The notes beneath the pieces are model-generated. The model worked only from the letters and a program-made list of their open reading frames with translations, ran no database searches and had not been told where the DNA came from. Both the position numbers and the translations under genes were made by a program. Positions 19,269-28,410 of a stretch of DNA of 64,000 bases are shown here, in pieces. The stretch's first letter is position 1. The number at the start of each line of letters is the position of its first letter. Location: the NCBI RefSeq assembly GCF_004331695.1, contig NZ_SJSL01000001.1, positions 1,839,781-1,903,780 on the forward strand, written 5' to 3'. Source of the DNA: Pedobacter psychroterrae (GTDB lineage Bacteria; Bacteroidota; Bacteroidia; Sphingobacteriales; Sphingobacteriaceae).

Positions 19269-20795
19269 TTACTGAGCCTCTTTCAAGTCTTTCTTGTCCA
19301 GCCATCCTTTCGTAACAATGCCGTCATTATCGGTGTGCGTTACGTAAATATATCCGTTCTGTTCGTCCACAACAGTGAATTTGGCGTTTACCCATAACCC
19401 AAACACACCTCTTCGCGGGTATTCCGTTCCGGGACCGTCATAAAAATATAGGGTTCCTTTAGGCAGTTTATATTTCTTTCCATCACTGGCCACTGTAGTC
19501 TCCGTAGTTTTAGGACTGCTCACTGGCGGCGTAGGCTTAGCCTCTGCACCAGTTTGCTTTTCAAATTCTTTTTGCAGACTATCTACATTGGTATCCTGCA
19601 CTGCGGTATCCATAATGATTGGTTTTATTGCAGTAGTATCTGGCGATGAATCTGTCACATTCGCCAAGGTATCCGTCTTTTCTTCAATGACTGGCTCTTC
19701 ATACACAACCTGAGGTTTAACATCCCCTCTTAAAATTGAATAGGCTGTAAAACCTGCCAGTGCAATGATTAATAAAATCATGACTGCAAAAACTGGTCTT
19801 GATATTTGCACAAAGGCCCCATCAGGTTCAGTAATTTCTTTTACTTGCGGCTTTTGGGGTAGTACAGGTGAAGGAATTTCCTGTCTGTCTTCGTGTACAT
19901 TGTTTAATATAGCCTCCTGTAGCGAAGCTCCATTAGCAAATCTGTGTTCCGGTCTTTTTTCCAGGCATTTCTTAATGATTCCCAGCAGCCATGAAGGAAC
20001 TTTCATCTCCCTAGCTTTAAGGTCTTCACTCCATGATGCCGGGAGTTGGTTTTTGCGGAGCGCCAGGAGATCAGGAACTTCCTTTTCCATATGTGACAGC
20101 ATTACCGCATTGCGCGAGGTTTCGCCTTTATTAATCTGTGGGAAAGGAACGGTGCCTGCAAGTAGTTCATATAGGATCACCCCATAACTATAAATATCTG
20201 TCTGAAAGAACATTTCCCCGTCGTGTTGCTCGGGGGCCATAAACTCTACCGCACCTGCATGTCTTACACTGCTACGGCGTTGCTCGTCAGACATGATTGC
20301 CAGGCCAAAATCAAGCAGGATATAATTGCCAGTATCATCATTGAACTTTACATTGTTGCTTTTGATATCGCCATGTTTCACGCCTACATTGTGGCAATGG
20401 GCCAGCGCATTAGCCAATTGATCCGCAAGCTTTATGGTCTCCCTGATTGTGAAAACAGGATTGTGCGGTGGTTTAAGCAAATCCTCCAGATCAGGCCCCT
20501 CTATATATTGCATCTCGATGAAAGGAAATGACCCGCTTTCTGTCAGCCCCGAATTAAGAATCTTTACAACATTTGGATTTGGTATCTCATTTACCTTTTT
20601 TAATTTTTCGACTTCATTTTTAAAATTCCTGTAGTTTTTATCATCCGTATTTTCAGTGTGAATTGGGGTAGGTAGAATCTTCACTGCAGTGATAATAGCC
20701 CCCATTCTTTTACCTTTGTAAACAGAGCCCTGCCCACCGGTTCGCAATGCGCCCATGTTCTCTAATCCTTCTGTTATGGTAAATACTTTGCTCAT
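19269..20795 (-). CDS. Membrane Ser/Thr protein kinase with extracytoplasmic SH3-like domain
   Basis: A 508-residue Hanks-type kinase. Residues 1-300 are the kinase: glycine loop TGGQGSVY (19-26), Lys39, Glu61, catalytic loop HGDIKSNN (141-148, HGD in place of HRD), DFG 162-164 and APE 187-189. A single span lies at about 334-354, then a Pro/Thr/Glu-rich linker, and an SH3-like domain at about 442-508 (KYKLPKGTLYFYDGPGTEYP, ending in a GWLDKKDL strand). Such bacterial SH3 domains often bind peptidoglycan. It is the last gene of the operon, 15 bases after a kinase that differs at only 34 of the first 220 residues by my count. The order parallels pknA-pknB, but SH3 replaces PASTA repeats. Confidence 0.9.
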   Translation of the reverse strand: MSKVFTITEGLENMGALRTGGQGSVYKGKRMGAIITAVKILPTPIHTENTDDKNYRNFKNEVEKLKKVNEIPNPNVVKILNSGLTESGSFPFIEMQYIEGPDLEDLLKPPHNPVFTIRETIKLADQLANALAHCHNVGVKHGDIKSNNVKFNDDTGNYILLDFGLAIMSDEQRRSSVRHAGAVEFMAPEQHDGEMFFQTDIYSYGVILYELLAGTVPFPQINKGETSRNAVMLSHMEKEVPDLLALRKNQLPASWSEDLKAREMKVPSWLLGIIKKCLEKRPEHRFANGASLQEAILNNVHEDRQEIPSPVLPQKPQVKEITEPDGAFVQISRPVFAVMILLIIALAGFTAYSILRGDVKPQVVYEEPVIEEKTDTLANVTDSSPDTTAIKPIIMDTAVQDTNVDSLQKEFEKQTGAEAKPTPPVSSPKTTETTVASDGKKYKLPKGTLYFYDGPGTEYPRRGVFGLWVNAKFTVVDEQNGYIYVTHTDNDGIVTKGWLDKKDLKEAQ

Positions 20796-20810
20796 AGTTG
20801 TATATGTTTA

Positions 20811-22088
20811 TTAGAATTCAGGTACATCGTCAACAAGACCGTCTTTTGTTTTTTTAGCTTTTTTTTGATTACCCTTCTTAGGTTTGCTTGCAGGTTGCGA
20901 ATTGGTATTTGTAGCGTTAGCAGGTTTTTTCGCATCAACAGTGTCTTTTGCTGACCGGCCATCTCCGTCTACAACGGCCGTACTGTCACTTTTAATATCA
21001 TCGTTTTTATCAAATGCAGCATTCAATCCAAATATCAGCATCGTGGCTACCAACACGATACCAATTATAGTAATAATTTTTACTTTGCCAGTATTATTAA
21101 GCTGGATTAGCTGTTTATTTAAACGATCATTTTCATTCCTTAGTTCATTTATAATACCTGCTGCCTCTTCATTACTAAAAAATACCTGATGATGGTTGCA
21201 GATTGCTTCATGCAGTTCCATTCCATTTGCAAACCTGTTTCCAGGGTTTTTCTCCAGACATTTGCTGATAATTTGCAACAGCCATGCTGGCGCCAGCATC
21301 TCCTGCGCCTTCTTCTCTTCGGTCCAGCCTGATGGAAGATGAGCTTTTCGCAGTTCAAGTAGGTCAGGCAAAGCTTTTTCTATATGCGATAACATCACTG
21401 TATTGCGTGAACTTTCAGACTTATTGATTAATGGAAAGGGAACCGTACCCGCTAACAATTCGTAGAGAATAATTCCGAAACTATAGATGTCACTCTGAAA
21501 AAGCATCTCTCCCTCATGTTGTTCCGGGGACATAAATTCTACTGCCCCTGCATGACGTAAACTGGTACGCCGCTGCTCGTCTGACATTACGGACAGGCCA
21601 AAATCCAGCAAGACATAGTTACCCGTAAACTGGTTGAACTTTATATTGTTGCTTTTAATATCACCATGTTTCACACCCACCTTATGACAATGCGCAAGGG
21701 CACCTGATAATTGATCTGCCAGTTTAATCGCTTCACGTATTGAAAAAACTGCTGAATGCGGCGGCTTTAGCAGCTCCTCCAGATCTGGGCCTTCTATGTA
21801 TTCCATTTCAATAAATGGAAAAGAGCCACTCTCTGTAAGGCCTGAGTTTAGTATTTTAACTACATTTGGGCTAGGGTCTTCATTTACCTTTTTTAATTTT
21901 TCTACCTCGTTCTGAAAATCCCTGAAATTCTTATCATCCTTGTTTTCAGTATGGATGGGTGTTGGCAATAACTTTACAGCAGAAATGATGAAACCCATCC
22001 TTTTTCCTTTATAAACAGATCCCTGCCCACCGGTGCGCAGCGCGCCCATATTTTCGAGTCCTTCAGTTATTGTAAATACCTTTGCCAT
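20811..22088 (-). CDS. Membrane Ser/Thr protein kinase, tandem paralogue
   Basis: A 425-residue Hanks-type kinase with all catalytic elements: TGGQGSVY (19-26), Lys39, Glu61, HGDIKSNN (141-148), DFG 162-164 and SPE 187-189. As in its neighbour, the HRD arginine is glycine, so it is a non-RD kinase and may not need activation-loop phosphorylation. A short coiled-coil segment (about 310-333) precedes one membrane span (about 335-357). The outer tail is unstructured, Asp/Ser-rich and then lysine-rich (PKKGNQKKAKKTKDG), with no sensor domain. It starts six bases after the FHA gene. It probably phosphorylates the FHA proteins and wall enzymes of the same operon (inference). Confidence 0.9.
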   Translation of the reverse strand: MAKVFTITEGLENMGALRTGGQGSVYKGKRMGFIISAVKLLPTPIHTENKDDKNFRDFQNEVEKLKKVNEDPSPNVVKILNSGLTESGSFPFIEMEYIEGPDLEELLKPPHSAVFSIREAIKLADQLSGALAHCHKVGVKHGDIKSNNIKFNQFTGNYVLLDFGLSVMSDEQRRTSLRHAGAVEFMSPEQHEGEMLFQSDIYSFGIILYELLAGTVPFPLINKSESSRNTVMLSHIEKALPDLLELRKAHLPSGWTEEKKAQEMLAPAWLLQIISKCLEKNPGNRFANGMELHEAICNHHQVFFSNEEAAGIINELRNENDRLNKQLIQLNNTGKVKIITIIGIVLVATMLIFGLNAAFDKNDDIKSDSTAVVDGDGRSAKDTVDAKKPANATNTNSQPASKPKKGNQKKAKKTKDGLVDDVPEF

Positions 22089-22094
22089 TTCTGA

Positions 22095-22889
22095 TTATTT
22101 CATATGGTAACTAAACTCTAAAACTGCCGACTCACCCAAAATGATCTGATCACCCTCATGGAGGATATGACCAAGCTCTGTAAAGGTAAGCTTAACAGGA
22201 TTGTGATCTGTGATTGACCTGACCTTTACTTTATTTCTTGGAGGAACACCGCCATCATCTGCAAATAGAATAAACGATGCCGAATCCTTGTTCCATTCGA
22301 TGTGTGCATGTTGTCTGCTTATATATTTATTGGCCGCATTGCCGCTGCCATCAGGAAATGCAATTTGATTTTCCCGCATGAATCCTTCTCCATCCTGGGC
22401 TTTTCTTTCTCTTCCTAAATTGATTTTACCATCTGTGGAATTGATGGTATAGGTTGCCTGTTCCGCTTCTCCGTTAAGTATCCTGATATAAGCAGTACTT
22501 GATTTGTTTACTACCGCGTGTTCGGGAGTTCTGATACCCAGTGAAACATTTAAATTTGCCATTCTGATACCAGTTGCGGGAAGTTCTTCTACAAAAAACG
22601 TTTCCAATACCCACTTTTCCGGAAGGTCTATTGCAAAGTCGTCTGCGATCCTTTGCACTTCATTTTTGAACCGGCTTTCATCTTCAAAGAATATGGCAGA
22701 GTCGTACATAAAACGTTCAGCCGGCAAGCAGGCAATGTAAAGCTGGACTCCCTTTATATGCTTTCCTTCTCCGCCTTCCAACTTCTGCAGTTCTTGTTTA
22801 ATAAAACCAAGTATAGCCTCTCTGATGGCCTTTACATCCTGAGGTTTATTGTCTTCATTACTTTTATTAAATAGGTTAAACATGCTCAT
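22095..22889 (-). CDS. FHA domain protein with FhaA-like N-terminal region
   Basis: A 264-residue cytoplasmic protein. The C-terminal half is an FHA phosphothreonine-binding domain: INLGRERK (Arg160), YISRQHAHIEW (Ser191, His194) and a closing strand with LHEGDQIILGESAVLEFSY. The first 120 residues (IKGVQLYIACLPAERF, then a helix and LETFFVEELPATGIR) have the pattern of the actinobacterial FhaA N-terminal domain; that likeness is my inference. It lies between the RodA-PBP fusion (one base away) and the first kinase (six bases away). It should read threonine phosphorylation set by the kinases and removed by the PP2C phosphatase. Confidence 0.85.
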   Translation of the reverse strand: MSMFNLFNKSNEDNKPQDVKAIREAILGFIKQELQKLEGGEGKHIKGVQLYIACLPAERFMYDSAIFFEDESRFKNEVQRIADDFAIDLPEKWVLETFFVEELPATGIRMANLNVSLGIRTPEHAVVNKSSTAYIRILNGEAEQATYTINSTDGKINLGRERKAQDGEGFMRENQIAFPDGSGNAANKYISRQHAHIEWNKDSASFILFADDGGVPPRNKVKVRSITDHNPVKLTFTELGHILHEGDQIILGESAVLEFSYHMK

Positions 22890-22890
22890 A

Positions 22891-25800
22891 TCAATTAGCT
22901 ATTTCATTTGTCACATAACCGAGGGCCTTTAAAGCTGGTACAACATGTTGGCCTGCCAACAATACCGCTTTGCTTGATCCCTTTGTCGATTCAATTCTTA
23001 TACAGACTACTACATTTCCCTTGCCAGATTTATTTGGTGTGAAAAAAACGTACCAACCATCATTTATCCGCTCCCCCTTCCAAATTCTTTCCGGTGTTCC
23101 TGTTTTACCGGCTACTTTTAACTTCAATGCATACGACTTATTTACACTTTGTTTGATCATATAATCTTTTAGCAGCGCAGCATACTGCGGATCACTGGTC
23201 AATTTAATTCCTGACCTCACCGTGGTTGTAGAATCACTTATCTTTAACACATACCTGTTTGGAACCAATACTCCTTTATTGGCGACACCAGATGCCAGTC
23301 TCGCTATTGCGGCGGGGGTAGCAATCAGTTCACCTTGTCCCCAGGCCATGCCTGATATTCCTTTTGCCCGGGTCCTCCGTATTCTTGTAGGGTCATACTT
23401 GGGTTTGGTATTAAACTCAGTCTTACGCCAAAGTTCACGCCATTTATTTTCCTGCTTTATGTTTGCAGTATCACTTTCAAAATAGTAGCCGCCAACACCC
23501 CTGAGGAACATACCTGTCTTTAAATATAATGAAGCCATGTCTTCCTGTAGCTGTTCTTCGTTTGCCAGTTTAATGAAATACACATTGTTTGAATTGACCA
23601 CTGCACGCTCCATACCTATTGTTCCGGTTTCATCCGGCTCTATACCCTTGGTTCGGATCCTCTCTGCCATGCTTACATGAAACGTTTTTTTGGCGGCAGC
23701 TACCCCCATTTTATTGAATGCAGCCATTGCAGTAAGGATCTTGGCTGTAGAACCGGGTTGGGTGGCGTAAGTAAATCCCAGATCTGCATTGGTATACCAG
23801 CCGGTCAGTTTATTTTGTTCAGCAGTAGTCATGGTCAGCATTTCCCAGTCGTTTATCTGAGGCAAGGGATATACTGCAGAAGTAAGCACGTCTCCTGTAC
23901 CGTCATCCATAATCACTACGGATACCCGGCTATTCTTAAGTGAATCATCCAGTGCCATTGAATGTTGTATGGTACTTTGCAGGCGGGCGTCAATAGTTAG
24001 TTTAACATCTCTGTTTCGTTTTTTAAAGGCATCAACTGCCGAACTATTTATACCTTTTAAAAGTAATGGGGCCAATGCAGCATAATCCCTTTTGCTGACT
24101 GTCATTTCTTTCACGCCTCTCGGGAGAAAACGGTCTTCACTGTATTTATTTGCTTTGGTAGTTAAGGAAAGGGTAGGCGTGTAAAAGCCCCTTAGTTCAG
24201 CAGCATGTTCATATTCCGCAAAATAACCGTTGGTACTGCCATTGAAGACACCCGTATTTTGATCTCCTGTCCAGAAGAAAGTATGCGCTTCAAATGGATA
24301 ATAACGATCCACGCGTTTATGCACAGCTGAATCCAGATTATAAGTTATTCCGGAAATATTAAGTGTATTTTTTTGTCTTCTTATCAGATCTGGGTCACTT
24401 GTGGCCAATATTCGTCCTTTTCTGTCAAACAATTGACCTGCTTCCAGTTTGTTCATCAGGATCCCAATACGGGGATTATAGCTAAACATACGCAGACCGC
24501 TTCGATCTGCTACCAGGGCCGGGTTTACCACCCATTTGTCATTGTCGATGATATATTTTGACACAGTAAAGGTAAGCAGCAAAACTGCGATACTTGCCGA
24601 TAACAATGCCGGTACGAGATTTTTATCCTGCTGTTTGGTGATAAACTCCATTTGTAGGGGCGTGCCCCGGATTGTCGAAATTGAAAGCAAGATACCTGCT
24701 GCCACCATATTTGCTACTAATGATGATCCCCCGTAACTAATAAACGGGAGGGCAACACCTGACAGGGGCAGGGCCCCCGTCGATCCTCCGGCAATGAGCA
24801 GGAACTGAACAAACATACTTATCCCAATGCCTGCACATAAATAAAATAAAAAAGGTGTCCCCGTTTGCCGGCCTATAATAATTGCTCTGTTTAGGAAAAC
24901 GAGAAATAAAATGAATATCCCGACAATTCCGGTCCATCCTAACTCTTCTCCGATCGCGGGCAATATCATATCTGTATGTGCCTCAGGAATGTTCTTTGCA
25001 AAACCTTCACCAACACCCTGACCGCTGACACCTCCTCCTGAAATGGCCCATATCCCGTTGGCCACCTGATCGCCGCCATAAACTTCATTGTTCCATGGAT
25101 CCTGCCATATCGATTTACGTTCAGCAAGCCTGTTTACCGGGCCAGGTATGAGTCTGTCCAAATAAGGAACCTGATCGATCAATAGAAAACCCGCCATAAC
25201 CATCACTACCATAATGGCCGATTCGCTGGTTTGCTTTTTATTAAGCAGCATTGCAAGCGCAATTAATGCCACAGTAACCAGCGTTGCAATCCAGATATTT
25301 AAGAACCAAACCGCCAATGTATAAATAATTATGGCTATGAGCATCATCATAAAATCTCCTCGTGAAAATGAAAAGAGAATGATAAAAGTAAAGCAAACCA
25401 CCATGGCAGGTCCAAGATCACCCAGTACCAGGTACATTAAAATAGCAATAATCATCGCCGCCAATGCGAAAGAAAAGAAATACCAGCGTTTGTGCCAGCT
25501 CCGGTATTCTGTAATGAACCTTTCATTGCTTGCAAAAAATCCTGCCAGAAATAATATGATTGCATACTTGACAATTTCGCTTGGCTGTATCCCAAATAAA
25601 TTTACCTTCACACCGCTGCCTTCTGGTCCGCTGCCAAAAACGATTGTCAATGCCAGCAAGGCCAGTGCCATTACTGCCCATTGCCATCCATTGGCTTTGC
25701 CGTTACTGCTGTTGAGGACAAACATTCGGTACAGGCTGGAATCTACGGTGAATTTTCTAAACTTTATAGTCAGTAAAAAACACATACCCAAAATACCTAT

Positions 25801-26868
25801 TGCAAAAAACATCAAAGTGTCCCGAGCCAGGAAGCGGTCCCTCAATGGATCCTGGAGGCTCAGCAAAGCAATGAAAGATAATCCCGTCATTAACATAATC
25901 ACAGGAAGTATCAATTTATCCGCATGAGGATATTTATACGTCAGCAGAAGATGAAGCGCTATAAATCCTGCAAAGAAACTCCCTGCAATGATGATAAACC
26001 ATTGGTTAAACTCTTGCGGACTACGCACAATAAGAGACTTTTCTTTTTTGAGGATCTTGAAGTCCCTGGCAGAAAAGAGCCTGATCGTGTGTGGAGATTG
26101 TCTAAAATTTAGTTCCGCGTCGTCACTTAGTTCCTGGACACCTTGCGACCTTCCATATTGAAATCCGGGTTTCAAAGGCAATACAGCAAATGCTTTATCA
26201 GCTGGTAGTCGCTTAAACAGATAACTTCCGTCTGCGTCTGTACGTGTATACGCAATTAACCCTCTTTTTTTTATAGCGGCCTCTTCATCATTGTTTTCAA
26301 CCTCCGTATACGCACTGTCCTGAGGGAGGATCATTTGGAGTCGTACGAGTACTCCTGCGGCAGCTTTTTCGTCCTTTCCGACAATCCTTCCGCCAATATT
26401 ATGTTCACCCAATCCAAGATCGATTTCAGCAGGTATGGGGGGAGGATTACTTCTTTCCTGTGCAAAACGTGGCGCGTCTTCGCCTGTGTAGCCCAACAAT
26501 TTCCTTGAGTCAGCAGCTCGTTTTTGAAAATCTTTGCCACCATTTGTGAAGGCATAATCTGCGTCAACAAAGAATTTACTCTTATTTAGCTCTCCGATAT
26601 TGTCTATCGGCCTTTCAAATGATTTGATCCCAATGCTTACCGTATTTTCTATCAGCCTGATATCTTTTTTATCTTCAAAATAATACCCCTTTTCTAACAA
26701 TGTTTTGATAAGGTTACCAGGATTTTTATGGTTCATGTTTACCATAGTCCCATTTTCAAGCCTGGTTGCTACATCGGTGAAATTGCGCTGCAAAGTATTA
26801 TAAAGCGTGCAAAATAATGCGCCTAATACTACGGTTATCAGAATAATAAAAAAATGCTTCTTAATCAT
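22891..26868 (-). CDS. RodA/FtsW-type glycosyltransferase fused to class B penicillin-binding protein
   Basis: A 1325-residue fusion of the two halves of a peptidoglycan synthase. Residue 1-25 is a membrane anchor. Residues 30-280 are an outer region with a carboxypeptidase-regulatory-like beta domain (GRIVGKDEKAAAGVLVRLQ). About 290-760 are RodA/FtsW spans with GIQPSEIVKYAIILFLAGFF, VLGDLGPAMVV, PEAHTDMILPAIGEELGW and LPFISYGGSSL. After another span comes the transpeptidase with intact motifs: STAK (Ser1040), SNN (1093) and KTG (1255). It should polymerise and cross-link glycan strands at the inner membrane. SEDS and PBP partners are normally separate proteins. It overlaps the phosphatase gene by eight bases. 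Confidence 0.92.
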   Translation of the reverse strand: MIKKHFFIILITVVLGALFCTLYNTLQRNFTDVATRLENGTMVNMNHKNPGNLIKTLLEKGYYFEDKKDIRLIENTVSIGIKSFERPIDNIGELNKSKFFVDADYAFTNGGKDFQKRAADSRKLLGYTGEDAPRFAQERSNPPPIPAEIDLGLGEHNIGGRIVGKDEKAAAGVLVRLQMILPQDSAYTEVENNDEEAAIKKRGLIAYTRTDADGSYLFKRLPADKAFAVLPLKPGFQYGRSQGVQELSDDAELNFRQSPHTIRLFSARDFKILKKEKSLIVRSPQEFNQWFIIIAGSFFAGFIALHLLLTYKYPHADKLILPVIMLMTGLSFIALLSLQDPLRDRFLARDTLMFFAIGILGMCFLLTIKFRKFTVDSSLYRMFVLNSSNGKANGWQWAVMALALLALTIVFGSGPEGSGVKVNLFGIQPSEIVKYAIILFLAGFFASNERFITEYRSWHKRWYFFSFALAAMIIAILMYLVLGDLGPAMVVCFTFIILFSFSRGDFMMMLIAIIIYTLAVWFLNIWIATLVTVALIALAMLLNKKQTSESAIMVVMVMAGFLLIDQVPYLDRLIPGPVNRLAERKSIWQDPWNNEVYGGDQVANGIWAISGGGVSGQGVGEGFAKNIPEAHTDMILPAIGEELGWTGIVGIFILFLVFLNRAIIIGRQTGTPFLFYLCAGIGISMFVQFLLIAGGSTGALPLSGVALPFISYGGSSLVANMVAAGILLSISTIRGTPLQMEFITKQQDKNLVPALLSASIAVLLLTFTVSKYIIDNDKWVVNPALVADRSGLRMFSYNPRIGILMNKLEAGQLFDRKGRILATSDPDLIRRQKNTLNISGITYNLDSAVHKRVDRYYPFEAHTFFWTGDQNTGVFNGSTNGYFAEYEHAAELRGFYTPTLSLTTKANKYSEDRFLPRGVKEMTVSKRDYAALAPLLLKGINSSAVDAFKKRNRDVKLTIDARLQSTIQHSMALDDSLKNSRVSVVIMDDGTGDVLTSAVYPLPQINDWEMLTMTTAEQNKLTGWYTNADLGFTYATQPGSTAKILTAMAAFNKMGVAAAKKTFHVSMAERIRTKGIEPDETGTIGMERAVVNSNNVYFIKLANEEQLQEDMASLYLKTGMFLRGVGGYYFESDTANIKQENKWRELWRKTEFNTKPKYDPTRIRRTRAKGISGMAWGQGELIATPAAIARLASGVANKGVLVPNRYVLKISDSTTTVRSGIKLTSDPQYAALLKDYMIKQSVNKSYALKLKVAGKTGTPERIWKGERINDGWYVFFTPNKSGKGNVVVCIRIESTKGSSKAVLLAGQHVVPALKALGYVTNEIAN

Positions 26869-28315
26869 TCGATGTGGTTGGTAAAGAGTCCGTTTTAAAA
26901 CTGCTGTTTGGTATTTTTCCGCTGATGTGTTTTTTAAGAGGAAAATGATATATGCTTTCTATCGCATTAGGACTGTTAATAAAACTTACATTCTTAAACA
27001 GTAGTGCATTGTTTTGTGAAGATATTACGGTATTGAAATCTTCAAAGGTCAGATTTTCCAGGAAAATATATTTACAGGCAGTCTGTATCTCAATGGCCTT
27101 TCCTTTAAATAAGGTGTCACTTTTAAAGACCAGGTTGTTTTTTGCAATGATAAACAAGGTATCCCTATTTAATTGTAGTGGTTCGCTTATGGTAATGGGC
27201 GACTGAAATAAAGAATCGGTCAGTATCAATGTATTCCCTTTCAAATTATTCAGGGTGTCCTGAAGTCTTTTCTCCTGTGCATTTCGCGGATTCTTAAATG
27301 GGCTTAACTTTTCCTGTTTCTCCTGATTTACATTTTTGTTATTCAACCAGATCAGATAGATGCATGCGCAGACTAGCAAGAAACACAATGTCCCAAGTAT
27401 CATTAATCCGGTTCCTTTACCAGATTTAACCGGAACTGGTATGGTGTGGTTTTCAATTATTGGCGTTTCATTTGATTTAGGTGCTGACACTTTTTCAAAT
27501 GTACTTACCGGACTAACTTTACTGTGCGTAACCGTAGCGGGTTTTAATGCTTCTTGTTTTAGAGCGGGGTTGTTATTGGTTACCAAAACAACCGTTATAT
27601 TGTCAAGCCCCCCGTTTTTATTAGCTGCCGCAATTAGTTCATCTCCCTTTTTCTCCAATAAAGTCTCCTTCACTAAAATATTAGTAATATCCTGTTTATT
27701 CAACATGTCTGAGAGCCCGTCGCTACACAATAGCAGCATATCACCCGGTAGAAATGGAGACTGGCCAGTCTCTATATAATCATCCTGAGCGGTAAGGTTG
27801 ACGCCAAATCCAAGGGCTTTATTAATCTCGTTTCGTTTAGGATGACGCATCGCCTGATCTTCCGTAATGCGGCCGCTATCTTCCATAAAGCCAACAAAAG
27901 ATTGGTCTTTGGATATTTTTACCAGAGAATTGTCGCGTAGTAAATACAATCTGGTATCGCCTACATGTGCATAATAGAATTGATTTCTGTTTAGGTCTAT
28001 TAATGCAAGTGTAATTACACAGGCCATATTCTCATGAGCCTTTACTGTTTGCTTTTCAAGCATGATCCTTCCGTCTGCATCAACGATTGCCCGTCTCATC
28101 AGGGAAATGAGATCTCCAGATGGCTCATTTAGGTGCTGCAAAATTGATTTTCTAGCAATATCTGCTGCGATCTCACCGCCAGAATATCCACCTACGCCAT
28201 CTATTACACATGCAATGATATACTGATCGCCACTTGTCTTTTCGGCAATGAAGGTGTCTTCATTGTTGTCTCTAACTCGTCCTGTATCAGTAATTCCAAA
28301 ATAATTTTTCTCCAT
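26861..28315 (-). CDS. Membrane-anchored PP2C Ser/Thr phosphatase with outer beta-helix-like domain
   Basis: A 484-residue protein. Residues 1-245 are a complete PP2C/PstP catalytic domain with RVRDNNED (to Asp20), CVIDGVGG (Asp39), LLCSDGLSD (Asp199) and GGLDNITVV (Asp238), the four metal aspartates. A linker leads to one membrane span (about 302-324). The outer part has a charged coil (330-358), then short repeated strands (NLKGNTLILTDSLF, TLFIIAKNNLVFKSDTLF, KYIFLENLTFEDF, ALLFKNVSF) resembling a right-handed beta-helix. The enzyme should reverse the operon's kinases. PstP of mycobacteria has the same catalytic-span-outer plan but no beta-helix known to me. The start is one base after the small membrane gene. 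Confidence 0.9.
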   Translation of the reverse strand: MEKNYFGITDTGRVRDNNEDTFIAEKTSGDQYIIACVIDGVGGYSGGEIAADIARKSILQHLNEPSGDLISLMRRAIVDADGRIMLEKQTVKAHENMACVITLALIDLNRNQFYYAHVGDTRLYLLRDNSLVKISKDQSFVGFMEDSGRITEDQAMRHPKRNEINKALGFGVNLTAQDDYIETGQSPFLPGDMLLLCSDGLSDMLNKQDITNILVKETLLEKKGDELIAAANKNGGLDNITVVLVTNNNPALKQEALKPATVTHSKVSPVSTFEKVSAPKSNETPIIENHTIPVPVKSGKGTGLMILGTLCFLLVCACIYLIWLNNKNVNQEKQEKLSPFKNPRNAQEKRLQDTLNNLKGNTLILTDSLFQSPITISEPLQLNRDTLFIIAKNNLVFKSDTLFKGKAIEIQTACKYIFLENLTFEDFNTVISSQNNALLFKNVSFINSPNAIESIYHFPLKKHISGKIPNSSFKTDSLPTTSND

Positions 28316-28316
28316 G

Positions 28317-28406
28317 CTACTTGGTTGGATTTTTAATGTCTTTAAAATGAGCGATCAAAAGAATCACACATATAACGAATAGCGCGATAGATAAAGCATT
28401 CGACAT
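28317..28406 (-). CDS. 29-residue single-span membrane peptide
   Basis: An ATG at 28406 opens a 29-codon frame ending TAG at 28317. The product begins MSNALSIALFVICVILLIAH, has one membrane span at about residues 4-20, and a basic tail FKDIKNPTK. It starts four bases after the stop of the FHA-like gene and ends one base before the phosphatase ATG, so it fills the only gap in an otherwise contiguous operon. Its function is unknown. By position and topology it could be a regulatory partner of the phosphatase, the RodA-PBP fusion or the kinases. It was found by reading the gap; conservation in relatives would decide whether it is real. Confidence 0.62.
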   Translation of the reverse strand: MSNALSIALFVICVILLIAHFKDIKNPTK

Positions 28407-28410
28407 AAGG

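Noticed and set aside
25331..25927. 198-codon open frame on the plus strand
   Set aside because: It is antisense to the RodA/FtsW membrane region of the 1325-residue fusion, has no family pattern, and its composition is that of the reverse complement of a hydrophobic coding region.
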